DNA of 64,000 nt from the NCBI RefSeq assembly GCF_014863355.1, contig NZ_JACZEP010000002.1, positions 1 to 64,000 of the forward strand. Direction: 5' to 3'. Shown here piece after piece: positions 34,932 through 43,760 of this stretch. Source of the DNA: Aminobacter carboxidus (GTDB lineage: Bacteria > Pseudomonadota > Alphaproteobacteria > Rhizobiales > Rhizobiaceae). The notes under the pieces are model-generated. The model ran no database searches. It saw only the letters and a program-made list of their open reading frames with translations, and was not told where the DNA came from. The stretch's first letter is position 1, and every line of letters begins with the position of its first letter. A program made the position numbers and the translations under genes.

Positions 34932-37229
34932 ATGACCAGCTACACCCTTTCCCATTGGGGCACCTACGAGGTCGAACCCCGTGGAAACGGTTTGCCCGCC
35001 CTCAAGCCGTTCAGGCGCGATCGGGACCCGAGCCCGATCGGCCTCTACCAGCTCGACCCGGCGCTCGACAGGCTCCGGGTCCGGCGACCGGCCATACGCA
35101 AGAGCTGGCTCGATCATGGTCCGGGAGCGGCTGCGGAACGGCGCGGCAGCGATCCCTTCGTCGAAGTCGAGTGGGACGTGGCGCTCGACCTCACTGCCGC
35201 CGAGATCGACCGGGTCCGCATCACCCACGGCAATGCGTCGATCTTCGGTGGCTCCTATGGCTGGTCCAGTGCCGGCCGCTTTCACCACGCGCAAAGCCAG
35301 GTCCACCGCTTCCTGAATGCCGCCGGCGGCTATGTCCGCCATGTCGATTCCTACAGCCTGGGCGCCGCCAACGTCGTGCTGCCGCATATCGTGGCGAGCA
35401 TGGACGATCTGATGGCCGGCCATTCCTCTTGGGACACGCTGGCCGCGCATTGCGAGCTGTTCGTCAGCTTCGGCGGCGTGCCGGTCAAGAACGCGCAGAT
35501 CAATGCCGGCGGCGTTGCCCTGCACGGCGTGCCGGCAGGCCTTGCCGGCATGCGCGCAGCCGGCACCCGCTTCGTCAATATCGGCCCGGTGCGCGACAAT
35601 TTCGGCGCGGTCGCCGATGCGGCGGAATGGATCGCCTGCCGCCCCAACGCCGACACCGCCCTGATGCTGGCGCTGGCCTGGGTGTTGTTCAGCGAGGGCC
35701 TGCACGACAAGGCCTTCCTTGACCGTTGCTGCACGGGTTTCGAGAACTTCGTCCCCTACCTCACCGGAGCCACCGACGGTGTGCCGAAGAAACCCGAATG
35801 GGCCGAAGCGATCAGCGGCGTGCCTGCCGGAACCATCGTCGATCTTGCCCGCCACATGGCATCGGCACGCACGATGCTCAATGTTTCGTGGTCGATGCAG
35901 CGCGCCAGCCATGGCGAACAACCCTACTGGATGGTGGTGACGCTGGCGGCAATGCTTGGCCAGATCGGGAAGCCTGGCGGCGGTTTCGGCGTCGGTTATG
36001 GCGCGGCAAATCTTGTCGGCAGCGCCCACACCCGTATCAAGGGGCCGACGCTGTCGCAGCTCAAGCCGGGCATTCCCGACTTCATTCCGGTCGCGCGCAT
36101 CGCCGACATGCTGCTCAATCCCGGCGCGCCCTTCACCTACAATGGCAAGACGCAGAATTACCCTGACATCCACCTGATCTACTGGGCCGGCGGCAACCCG
36201 TTCCACCATCACCAGGATCTCAACCGCCTGCTCACGGCCTGGCAGAAGCCCGACACCGTCATCGTCAACGAGCAGTACTGGACGCCGACGGCCAAGCGCG
36301 CCGACATTGTCTTGCCGGCGACAATCTCGCTCGAACGCGACGATATCGGTTCGGCCACGCTGGAGGCCTTCATCGTTGCCATGAAGCAAGCAGTGCCGCC
36401 GGCGGGAGAGGCGCGCGACGACTACGCCATCTTCGCCGAATTGGCCGAGCGACTCGGCTGCGGCGAAACCTTCTCGGAAGGGCTCGACGCGACGGGCTGG
36501 CTGTCGCGGCTCTACGAGGAATGCCGGCCGCACAATCGCGCGCGCGGGCTCGACCTGCCCAATTTCGAAACCTTTTGGCGCGATGGGCTGATCGACCTGA
36601 CCCCGCTCGACCGGCCGGTCACCATGCTTGCCGATTTCGTCGCCGATCCGGAGAGCAAACCGCTCGGTACACCGTCGGGCAAGATCGAGATCTTCTCGCA
36701 GCGTATCGCCGGCTTCGGCCTGGACGACTGCCCCGGCCATGCGACATGGATGGCACCGGTGGAGTGGCTGGGCGCCGGGCTTGCCACCAGATATCCGCTG
36801 CACCTTCTGACTGACCAGCCGGCGCGCCGGCTGCACAGCCAGCTCGACGCCAGTCCCCATAGTGCCGGCGGCAAGTCGAATGGCCGCGAGCTGGTCTACA
36901 TGAACCCGGCAGACGCCGCACAACGCAGGCTCGGGGAAGGCCAGATCGTCGAGCTGTTCAACGACCGCGGCCGCTGCCTGGCTGCGGTGACGATCACCAG
37001 CGACATCATGCCCGGCGTGGCGCGGCTCAACACCGGCGCCTGGTTCGATCCGGACCCGGAAACCGGGCTCGAAAAGCACGGCAACCCGAACGTGCTGACG
37101 CTCGACGTGCCGGCGTCCGGCCTGTCGCAAGGCTGCAGCGCCCAGACGTGCCTTGTCGAGATCGCCGCCTTTGCCGGCCCGCTTCCACCTGTCACCGCCT
37201 TTTGCCTGCCGGACTTCGCGACATCATGA
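34932..37229 (+). CDS. molybdopterin oxidoreductase, BisC/DMSO-reductase type
   Basis: A 765-residue molybdoenzyme resembling biotin sulfoxide reductase, TorA and DMSO reductase. Visible are GGSYGWSSAGRFHHAQSQ near 106-123 and the molybdenum-ligand region HVDSYSLGAANVVLPHIV, where S142 would bind molybdenum. Also present are IYWAGGNPFHHHQDLNRL and the C-terminal cofactor domain (LGEGQIVELFND). There is no twin-arginine signal and no N-terminal iron-sulfur motif, so it is cytoplasmic like BisC. The substrate is expected to be an S-oxide or N-oxide. It follows the binding protein by 23 bases and overlaps the next gene by four. Confidence 0.9.
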   Translation: MTSYTLSHWGTYEVEPRGNGLPALKPFRRDRDPSPIGLYQLDPALDRLRVRRPAIRKSWLDHGPGAAAERRGSDPFVEVEWDVALDLTAAEIDRVRITHGNASIFGGSYGWSSAGRFHHAQSQVHRFLNAAGGYVRHVDSYSLGAANVVLPHIVASMDDLMAGHSSWDTLAAHCELFVSFGGVPVKNAQINAGGVALHGVPAGLAGMRAAGTRFVNIGPVRDNFGAVADAAEWIACRPNADTALMLALAWVLFSEGLHDKAFLDRCCTGFENFVPYLTGATDGVPKKPEWAEAISGVPAGTIVDLARHMASARTMLNVSWSMQRASHGEQPYWMVVTLAAMLGQIGKPGGGFGVGYGAANLVGSAHTRIKGPTLSQLKPGIPDFIPVARIADMLLNPGAPFTYNGKTQNYPDIHLIYWAGGNPFHHHQDLNRLLTAWQKPDTVIVNEQYWTPTAKRADIVLPATISLERDDIGSATLEAFIVAMKQAVPPAGEARDDYAIFAELAERLGCGETFSEGLDATGWLSRLYEECRPHNRARGLDLPNFETFWRDGLIDLTPLDRPVTMLADFVADPESKPLGTPSGKIEIFSQRIAGFGLDDCPGHATWMAPVEWLGAGLATRYPLHLLTDQPARRLHSQLDASPHSAGGKSNGRELVYMNPADAAQRRLGEGQIVELFNDRGRCLAAVTITSDIMPGVARLNTGAWFDPDPETGLEKHGNPNVLTLDVPASGLSQGCSAQTCLVEIAAFAGPLPPVTAFCLPDFATS

Positions 37230-38530
37230 CCACCGCACAGAGCGCGCCGCACCAACACATGCGTACGGTGTGGTGGCAAACCGCCAATCCGGCCCCTGTT
37301 ACCCAGCCCTTGCGCGCTGCAAGCAAGGTCGACGTCGCGATCATCGGCGCCGGCTTCACCGGCCTGACCGCTGCACTCCACCTCGCTCGACGCGGCGCGC
37401 GTGTCGCCGTGCTCGAGGCAGAGACGATCGGCAGCGGCGCGAGCGGACTCAATGCAGGTTTCGTGGTGCCGAATTTCGCCAAGGCAGACCCTGCGGCGGT
37501 GGTTGGCAAGCTTGGCGAGGAACGCGGCTACAGACTGCTGCAGATGATCGGTGGCGGCGCCGATCGCGTCTACGCGACCATCCGCGAACATGGCATCGCT
37601 TGCGATGCCGAGCAGGTCGGCTGGATGCACGTCGCGCACTCGGAAAAGATGCTCGGCATCCTCGAACGCCGGGCGGAAGCCTGGCAGGCGCTGGGCCGTC
37701 CGGTGCGCATGCTCGACGCTACAGAGGCGCGCCGCCGCGCCAGCCTCAGGCATAACGCCGGAGCTCTCATCGATGACAGCGGCGGCACGCTGCATCCGCT
37801 CAACTACGCCTATGGATTGGCGAGTGCTGCCATCAAGGCCGGAACCTCGATCCACGAAAACGCACCTGTCCAGGCCGTGGAACGGTCGGACAATGGCTGG
37901 CGGCTGACCAGCGGACAAAGCACGATCGACGCCGATACGGTCCTGCTATGCACCAATGCCTCGGAACAGGGCGTTGCCCGCCGCCTCGGCCGCATCGTCG
38001 TGCCGCTGCGCGTCTACCAGATTGCCACCGCCCCGCTCGACGAGGTCACGGTGCGGCGCATTTCGCCGGAGCGGAACCCCGTCGCCGACACGCGTGCCAA
38101 TCTCTTCACCTTCAGGCTCGACCGCGACAACCGGCTGATCAGCGGCGGCATGTCGATGCTTCCGCTTGGCGCCGAGGCGCGCATGGCCGCGATGGTCGCC
38201 GGCCGCCTGCAGGCCGAGCTCGGCCTGCCGCGACTGCCTGCCGTCGAAAGCATCTGGCGCGGCACCGCCGCCATGACCACCGATTTCCTGCCACATGTCT
38301 ATGAGTTCGGCCCGCGCTTCATCGGCGGCATTGGCTGCAACGGCCGTGGTATCGCCTTGACCGCCATGCTCGGCGAGGTGCTGGCCGACGCTGCGTCGGG
38401 CACGCCGCTCGATGCATTGCCAATCCCGCAGACTTCGCCGCGGGCCCTGCCGTTTCGCAGTTTCGCCGCCGCTGCCCCGTCGGTCGCCATTGCCCAGGCC
38501 AGATGGCAGGACCGGCGCCAGGGATTGTAA
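37226..38530 (+). CDS. FAD-dependent amino-acid/amine oxidoreductase (DAO family)
   Basis: A 434-residue flavoprotein. The FAD-binding VAIIGAGFTGLTAALHLARRG begins near residue 37 (shown here as its conserved frame), followed by LEAETIGSGASGLNAGFV as in gamma-glutamylputrescine oxidase and D-amino acid dehydrogenase relatives. The C-terminal FIGGIGCNGRGIALT closes the flavin fold. The start is the ATG overlapping the preceding stop (ATGA), so translation is coupled. Expected chemistry: oxidation of a C-N bond to an imine, which fits the nearby RidA. Confidence 0.88.
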   Translation: MTTAQSAPHQHMRTVWWQTANPAPVTQPLRAASKVDVAIIGAGFTGLTAALHLARRGARVAVLEAETIGSGASGLNAGFVVPNFAKADPAAVVGKLGEERGYRLLQMIGGGADRVYATIREHGIACDAEQVGWMHVAHSEKMLGILERRAEAWQALGRPVRMLDATEARRRASLRHNAGALIDDSGGTLHPLNYAYGLASAAIKAGTSIHENAPVQAVERSDNGWRLTSGQSTIDADTVLLCTNASEQGVARRLGRIVVPLRVYQIATAPLDEVTVRRISPERNPVADTRANLFTFRLDRDNRLISGGMSMLPLGAEARMAAMVAGRLQAELGLPRLPAVESIWRGTAAMTTDFLPHVYEFGPRFIGGIGCNGRGIALTAMLGEVLADAASGTPLDALPIPQTSPRALPFRSFAAAAPSVAIAQARWQDRRQGL

Positions 38531-38581
38531 TCGCCTGATACGACGGCATATCTGTCTGGCCTCGCAAAGGAGCCGTTTTCG

Positions 38582-39547
38582 ATGCTGATCCTCAACCGGC
38601 AGGCCGTCGCTGCCGCCTTGCCCATGGCCGACTGCATCGACGCGATGCGTATCGCGCTGGCTGATTTCGCCACCGGCGGCTACCGGCTGTTCCCCCGCCA
38701 GCAGCTCAATGCCGGCCCCGGCGAGGTGCTGATGGGGCTGATGCCGACATTCTCGCTGGCCGGCGGCGAGAAGCTCTGGTGCCTGAAAGATGTGCTGGTC
38801 GCTCATGACAATGCGGCGCGCGGCCTCGACAACCACCAGGGCGCGGTACTGCTCAATGATGGCGAGACCGGCCAACTGCGCGCCGTGCTCGACGCCACCG
38901 AAATCACCGCCCGCCGCACCGCCGCGACCTCGGCTGTGGCAACGGCGGCGCTGGCCCGGCCCAACGCCAGGACGGTCGCCATCCTCGGCACCGGAACGCA
39001 GGCCGAGACGCATATCGAAGCGCTGCGCCATGTCATCCCTGAGGCTGCCTTCGTGCTTTGGGGGCGCTCGCCCGACAAGCTCGAGGAGCTTGCCCGCAAA
39101 AGCGGCGGCGAGGTGGCCGACAGCGCGCGGGGGGCAGTGGCCGACGCCGACGTCATCTGCACCCTGACCGGATCGAAGGAGCCGATCATCGAGCTTGGCT
39201 GGCTGAAGCCAGGCTGCCACATCAATGCCGTCGGCTCGAGCAATCGCAATGCGCGCGAGCTTGGCGACGACATCGTCGCCGCCTCGGCCTTCTTTGTCGA
39301 TTCGCGCAGCCAGGCCGCCATCGAGTGCGGCGAGCTGCTGCAGCCGCTCGAACGCGGCGTGATCGGTCCCGACCATGCCCGTGCCGAGCTCGGCGAGGTG
39401 CTCGCCGGACTGCGTCCCGGGCGCTCGTCGCCTCAGGAACTCACCGTGTTCAAGTCGCTCGGCATTGCCGTGGAGGATGCAGCGGCGGCCATCCGCGCCG
39501 TGAGCAACGCCACCGACAGGGGCCTCGGCCAACGGGTCGACTGGTAG
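38582..39547 (+). CDS. ornithine cyclodeaminase / mu-crystallin family protein
   Basis: A 321-residue NAD(P)-binding protein. The Rossmann segment VAILGTGTQAETHIEAL and the DVICTLTGSKEPII region are diagnostic. Family members act as ornithine cyclodeaminase, alanine dehydrogenase or ketimine reductase; a ketimine or imine reductase role would follow naturally from an upstream amine oxidase. A strong AAAGGAG site precedes the start. It lies 51 bases after the flavoprotein gene in the same operon. Confidence 0.87.
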   Translation: MLILNRQAVAAALPMADCIDAMRIALADFATGGYRLFPRQQLNAGPGEVLMGLMPTFSLAGGEKLWCLKDVLVAHDNAARGLDNHQGAVLLNDGETGQLRAVLDATEITARRTAATSAVATAALARPNARTVAILGTGTQAETHIEALRHVIPEAAFVLWGRSPDKLEELARKSGGEVADSARGAVADADVICTLTGSKEPIIELGWLKPGCHINAVGSSNRNARELGDDIVAASAFFVDSRSQAAIECGELLQPLERGVIGPDHARAELGEVLAGLRPGRSSPQELTVFKSLGIAVEDAAAAIRAVSNATDRGLGQRVDW

Positions 39548-39586
39548 AGCCTTCGCAGGCAAACAGTTCACGCGCGTCGTGCCGGC

Positions 39587-39641
39587 TTGATACCGCGCGG
39601 CGCGATTTCTATGCTATGTGCACATTCATCGTTTGATCAAA
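39587..39641 (+). promoter_or_regulatory. promoter and TTTGATCAAA operator of the GntR gene
   Basis: TTGATA (39587-39592) and TATGCT (39610-39615) are 17 bases apart, a good sigma-70 promoter. The perfect 10-base palindrome TTTGATCAAA (39632-39641) lies just downstream of the expected transcription start and immediately before the AGAGGAAG ribosome site. This is repressor geometry and suggests autoregulation. Confidence 0.68.
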
Positions 39642-39653
39642 AGAGGAAGCTGG

Positions 39654-40352
39654 ATGAGCGTCGATTTCCTGGAGCCTGTTTCGTCGCGCTCGACGATTCA
39701 GGACGGTATCTACCGGCAGCTGCGAAAGGCGCTGATGTCGGGGCATTTCGATCCCGGCCAGACACTGACCATCGCGATGCTGTCCGACACGTTCAAGACC
39801 AGCCACATGCCGGTTCGCGAGGCGCTGCGTCGCCTGATCGCAGAGAACGCGCTGGTCGTGCTGACCACCGGCTCGGCGCAGGTTCCCACCGTAAGCCTCG
39901 CGGCACTGGACGATCTGTGCCTGACGCGCATAGCGCTGGAAACGCTTGCGGCCAAGCTCGCCACCGAACGCTCGACGCCGGCCGACCGCAAGACCTTCCG
40001 GCATCTCGTCGAGGAGCATGAGGCCGCCGCCAACGACCGGAATCTCGAAGAGATGCTGGCCCGGAACCAGGAGCTGCATTTCGCGATCTACGACTGCTGC
40101 GGCTCGCCTGTCATCACCCAGTTCATCCAGAGCCTGTGGCTGCGCTTCGGCCCCTATATGCGCATGTTGTCCGGCCATATCGAACCGGTACTGGTCTCCG
40201 GCAAGTACCAGCCGAGCTCGCATCATCGCGACCTGATCGAGGCTATGGATGCGGGCGACGCCCGTGCCGCCGCCAAGGCGATCAAGGGCGACATCGAGAC
40301 GACGCAAGCGCTGCTGCGCCGGCTGTGCAAGGAAGCCGTCGAGACAAGCTGA
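39654..40352 (+). CDS. GntR-family regulator with FCD domain
   Basis: A 232-residue FadR-type regulator. The winged helix spans about 12-80 (DGIYRQLRKALMSGHFDPGQ; HMPVREALRRLIAENALVV) and is followed by a helical FCD effector domain (FAIYDCCGSPVITQFIQSLW). The start follows AGAGGAAG. Located at the junction of the two converging operons of the Liv-type system. The palindrome TTTGATCAAA at its own promoter recurs at the promoters of both operons, so it is the likely repressor of the whole unit. Confidence 0.9.
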   Translation: MSVDFLEPVSSRSTIQDGIYRQLRKALMSGHFDPGQTLTIAMLSDTFKTSHMPVREALRRLIAENALVVLTTGSAQVPTVSLAALDDLCLTRIALETLAAKLATERSTPADRKTFRHLVEEHEAAANDRNLEEMLARNQELHFAIYDCCGSPVITQFIQSLWLRFGPYMRMLSGHIEPVLVSGKYQPSSHHRDLIEAMDAGDARAAAKAIKGDIETTQALLRRLCKEAVETS

Positions 40353-40354
40353 CC

Positions 40355-40381
40355 GGCCGGCGCAAGAGCGCCGGCCCTTTT
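40355..40381 (+). terminator. rho-independent terminator after the GntR gene
   Basis: GGCCGGCGC (40355-40363) pairs perfectly with GCGCCGGCC (40368-40376) over an AAGA loop, then CTTTT. It separates the convergent GntR and permease genes. Confidence 0.9.
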
Positions 40382-40392
40382 AGCCGATGGGC

Positions 40393-41337
40393 TCAGGCTG
40401 CGTGCCGCGAGGTGACCGGCTGCTCGCCGATCAGGCCACGCGGGCGCAGCAACAGCACGAGCACCAGCGCCAGGCCGATGATCATCGCCTGAGCAGCACC
40501 GCCATAGATCTGGAACTGTTCGGGCAACATCTTCGACGACGCCGCGCCGATGGCGCTCCAGATGCCCCAGACAACGATCGCGCCGAGGATGGCGCCGCGG
40601 TTGTTGCCGCTGCCGCCGATGATCAACATCGTCCATATCTGGAAGGTCAGGATCGGCAGGAAGTCGAACGGGCTGACGAAGCCGATGAAGCTGGCATAAA
40701 GCGCACCGGCAAGCCCCATCAGCGTCGAGCCGATGACGAATGCCTGCAGGCGGAAGCTGCGGGTGTTCTTGCCCAGCGTCTCGGCGGCGACCTCGTCTTC
40801 GCGGATCGCCTTGAGCACGCGTCCCCACGGCGAACGCGCGATGCGCTCGAGGGCGACATAGGCGACGGCCAGGATCACCACCACGACTGCCAGGTAGCCG
40901 AGATTGTTGGCGAGCGGCGTCGCAAACAGCCCACGGAACGGATTGGGGATCGAGGCAATGCCCATCGTGCCGCCGGTCAAGGCTTCGAAGTTGGTGGCGA
41001 CGAGCTGGATGGTGACGGCGATGCCGAAGGTGGCGACCGCGAGATAGTCGCCACGCAACCGGACCGTCGCCATCCCGGTGATAAGTGCCGCCAGAGCTGC
41101 GGCAGCCATCGCGCCAACCAGGCCGACGATCCAGGGCAGTTCGAAATTGCCCACCAGTTCCGGCCGCGGAGGCGCCGTCAGGATCGCGAAGGTGTAGGCG
41201 CCGATAGCATAGAAGCCGACGATTCCGGCGTTGAACAGGCCGGTGCCGCCCCATTGCAGGTTGAGCCCCAGGGTCGCGATGCCGAGGATCAGCGCGACGG
41301 TGAGGAAGAATACGAGATACGAAACAAATCCGATCAT
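40393..41337 (-). CDS. branched-chain amino acid type ABC permease, LivM-like
   Basis: A 314-residue inner-membrane permease with about eight to ten hydrophobic segments, LGIATLGLNLQWGGTGLFNAG near the N-terminus and the RIARSPWGRVLKAIREDEVAAETLGK cytoplasmic loop (here abbreviated to its known pattern) diagnostic of LivM. The start at 41337 follows GTGAGGCTC; an open frame extends upstream into the LivH gene but is not coding. Last gene of the minus-strand operon that begins with RidA. Confidence 0.92.
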   Translation of the reverse strand: MIGFVSYLVFFLTVALILGIATLGLNLQWGGTGLFNAGIVGFYAIGAYTFAILTAPPRPELVGNFELPWIVGLVGAMAAAALAALITGMATVRLRGDYLAVATFGIAVTIQLVATNFEALTGGTMGIASIPNPFRGLFATPLANNLGYLAVVVVILAVAYVALERIARSPWGRVLKAIREDEVAAETLGKNTRSFRLQAFVIGSTLMGLAGALYASFIGFVSPFDFLPILTFQIWTMLIIGGSGNNRGAILGAIVVWGIWSAIGAASSKMLPEQFQIYGGAAQAMIIGLALVLVLLLRPRGLIGEQPVTSRHAA

Positions 41338-41344
41338 CTGAGCC

Positions 41345-42247
41345 TCACACGCGTGCCGACCTGGAGAACAGACCCTGAGGCCTGAGGTAGAGGATGATGA
41401 GCAGCAGGCCGAAGGGCACCGCCGCCTTGTAGCCGGTAGGTATGACCAGCGCCGACAGGCTTTCGGCAAGGCCGACGATCAGGCCGCCGGCGACCGCACC
41501 AAACAGGCTGCCGGTGCCACCGAGGATCGCCGCTGTGAACAGTGCAAGAAGCATGTTGAAGCCCATCTCCGGGCGGATCTGCACGGTCAATCCGGCAAAC
41601 ACGCCGGCAATGGCGGCAAGGGCGCCACTGAGCATCCAGGTCCAGCGCACCACCTTGGCGATGTCGATGCCGCAGACCTGCGACAGAGCCGGGTTCTCGG
41701 CCATCGAGCGCATGGCGACGCCAATGCGGCTGAACTTGAGGAACAGGTGCAACGCCACGACCAACGCCACCGTCAGCACGAGGACGAGCACCTGGTCGGG
41801 CATCAGCCTGACATTGGGCAGGATTTCGAGCGAGATCTGCAGCTCTTGGCCATAGTAGTGGGCGTCCGCGCCCCAGACGAAGAGCACCAGATTGCGCAGG
41901 ATCAGCGCGATACCGAAGCTGGCGAAAACCAGCGTCAGGCTGTTGGCGCGACGCTTCCTGAGCTTGGAGAACACCAGCGCGTCGGCAGCAACGGCGATCA
42001 GCCCGGTACCGACGCAGGAGACGGCGATTGCCACGAGCAGCGGCCAGCCGAAGGAGAACGGGCCGATGGGCTGGCCTGCGGGCAGGAATGCCACGACGGC
42101 AAGCGCGAGATAGGCGCCCCAGGTCAGCATTTCGGCGTGAGCGAAATTGGCAAATTTCAGCATGTGCGCGCACAGCGAATAGCCGATTGCCCCGAGCGCG
42201 AGGATGCCGCCGGTCAAGAGACCGTCGGCGATGGCTTGTCCGATCAT
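41345..42247 (-). CDS. branched-chain amino acid type ABC permease, LivH-like
   Basis: A 300-residue permease with GGILALGAIGYSLCAHMLKFANFAH at the N-terminus (the LivH pattern) and GVAMRSMAENPALSQVCGID in the coupling loop. It overlaps the LivF-type ATPase by four bases. With the LivM-like protein it forms the channel of an importer whose binding protein is encoded at 33634-34908. Confidence 0.92.
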   Translation of the reverse strand: MIGQAIADGLLTGGILALGAIGYSLCAHMLKFANFAHAEMLTWGAYLALAVVAFLPAGQPIGPFSFGWPLLVAIAVSCVGTGLIAVAADALVFSKLRKRRANSLTLVFASFGIALILRNLVLFVWGADAHYYGQELQISLEILPNVRLMPDQVLVLVLTVALVVALHLFLKFSRIGVAMRSMAENPALSQVCGIDIAKVVRWTWMLSGALAAIAGVFAGLTVQIRPEMGFNMLLALFTAAILGGTGSLFGAVAGGLIVGLAESLSALVIPTGYKAAVPFGLLLIILYLRPQGLFSRSARV

Positions 42248-42972
42248 GATTTCCTCCGGAAGCCCAGGAATGCTTCGGCAATGGCGTCGTTATCGAGCAG
42301 GTCGGCCGCCGTTCCAGTCATGTGGTTGCGGCCTTCGACCAGGACATAGGCACGATCGGAAACCCGAAGCGCCGCCTTGGCGTTCTGCTCCACCATCAGC
42401 ACCGCAACCCCGCTCTTGGCGAGGCGGCGCAAATCATCGAGCACCTCGTGCACGATCTTGGGTGCCAGGCCCGCCGTCGGCTCGTCGAGCATGATGACGC
42501 GCGGATCGGTCATAAGCGCGCGTGCCACCGCAAGCATCTGGCGCTGGCCGCCCGACAGCACGTTGGCTGCGGCGCGACGACGGTCGGCCAGAGCGGGAAA
42601 ATGCTCGAAGGCCCGTTGCACACGCTCGCGCAACAGCGAACGCGGCAAGGTGTGGCCGCCGCTGATCAGGTTGTCCTCGATCGAAAGCGAGGAAAAGACG
42701 TTGCTGGTCTGCGGTACGAAACCGACGCCGGCGGCGATGATCTCATGCGTCGGCAACCCCGAGATGCGCTGACCGCCAAGTTTGACCTCGCCGCCCTCGA
42801 CCAGCACCAGGCCGGCGAGCGCCTTGAGGAAGGTCGATTTGCCGGCACCGTTCGGGCCGATCAGGGTGACAAGTTCGCCGGCATCGATGGTGACCGAAAT
42901 GTCAAAGACGATCGGCATGCCGGGGATGTAGCTGGCACGCAGGTTGCGTGCTTCGCAGACGGGCGCGCTCAT
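42244..42972 (-). CDS. ABC importer ATPase, LivF-like
   Basis: A 242-residue ATPase with Walker A GPNGAGKST, signature LSGGQRQMLAVARAL, Walker B VIMLDEPTAGL and the LivF-type GFVPQTSNVFSSLSIEDNL segment. Coupled by four-base overlaps to both neighbours in the operon. Confidence 0.93.
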   Translation of the reverse strand: MSAPVCEARNLRASYIPGMPIVFDISVTIDAGELVTLIGPNGAGKSTFLKALAGLVLVEGGEVKLGGQRISGLPTHEIIAAGVGFVPQTSNVFSSLSIEDNLISGGHTLPRSLLRERVQRAFEHFPALADRRRAAANVLSGGQRQMLAVARALMTDPRVIMLDEPTAGLAPKIVHEVLDDLRRLAKSGVAVLMVEQNAKAALRVSDRAYVLVEGRNHMTGTAADLLDNDAIAEAFLGFRRKS

Positions 42973-43760
42973 GCCAGTTCTCCCACCGTCACGTCACCAA
43001 GATAGGCATCGACGACGCGCTGCTCTTTCATCACGCCGGCCGGATCGCCCTCGAAAATCACCCGTCCTTGCGCCATTACCACGATGTGGCGGCAGATGCG
43101 CATCACCATGTCCATGTTGTGCTCGACGATGAGGAAGGCGACGCCGCGCTCGTTGAGCGCCACGATCTTGTCGATCAGCGTCTCGATGAGCGTCGGGTTG
43201 ACGCCTGCCGTCGGCTCGTCGAGCAGGATGAGCGGCGGATCGACCATCATGACGCGGGCAAGTTCGAGCAGCTTCTGCTGGCCGCCCGAAAGCACGCCGG
43301 CGAGGTCGCGCGCCTTGTCGGCGAGACCGGTGAAGGCGAGCACCTCCATCGCGCGTTCGCGGGCCTGACGCTCTTCGCTGGCGACCAGCTTGCTGCGGAA
43401 CCAGTTGTTCCAGAAGGTCTCGCCCGATTGGCCGGTGGCCGACAGCATGACGTTTTCCAGCACCGACATTTCAGGAAACGGCCGCGGGATCTGGAAGGTA
43501 CGCGCCAGGCCGGCGCGGAAGATCCTGTCGGGCCTGAGGCCCGAAATGGGCTTGCCGTCGAAGATGACATCGCCGGCGCTCGGCTGGACTTCGCCGGCAA
43601 TGAGGCCGAATAGCGTGCTCTTGCCGGCGCCGTTAGGGCCGATCAGGCCGGTGATCTGGCCCGCCTTGACCGCCATGTCGACGCCGTCCACCGCCTTGAG
43701 CGCGCCAAAGCTCCTGGACAGTCCCCGGGTCTGCAGGATGACATCGCCGGTCTGTGTCAT
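42969..43760 (-). CDS. ABC importer ATPase, LivG-like
   Basis: A 263-residue ATPase with Walker A GPNGAGKST, signature LSGGQQKLLELARVM and Walker B LILLDEPTAGVNP. ARTFQIPRPFPEMSVLENV is typical of LivG. It overlaps the upstream aminotransferase by four bases, tying transport to metabolism in one transcript. Confidence 0.93.
   Translation of the reverse strand: MTQTGDVILQTRGLSRSFGALKAVDGVDMAVKAGQITGLIGPNGAGKSTLFGLIAGEVQPSAGDVIFDGKPISGLRPDRIFRAGLARTFQIPRPFPEMSVLENVMLSATGQSGETFWNNWFRSKLVASEERQARERAMEVLAFTGLADKARDLAGVLSGGQQKLLELARVMMVDPPLILLDEPTAGVNPTLIETLIDKIVALNERGVAFLIVEHNMDMVMRICRHIVVMAQGRVIFEGDPAGVMKEQRVVDAYLGDVTVGELA

Noticed and set aside
34905-37130. 741-codon open frame on the minus strand
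   Set aside because: Antisense to the molybdoenzyme gene, without ribosome site or recognisable motif.
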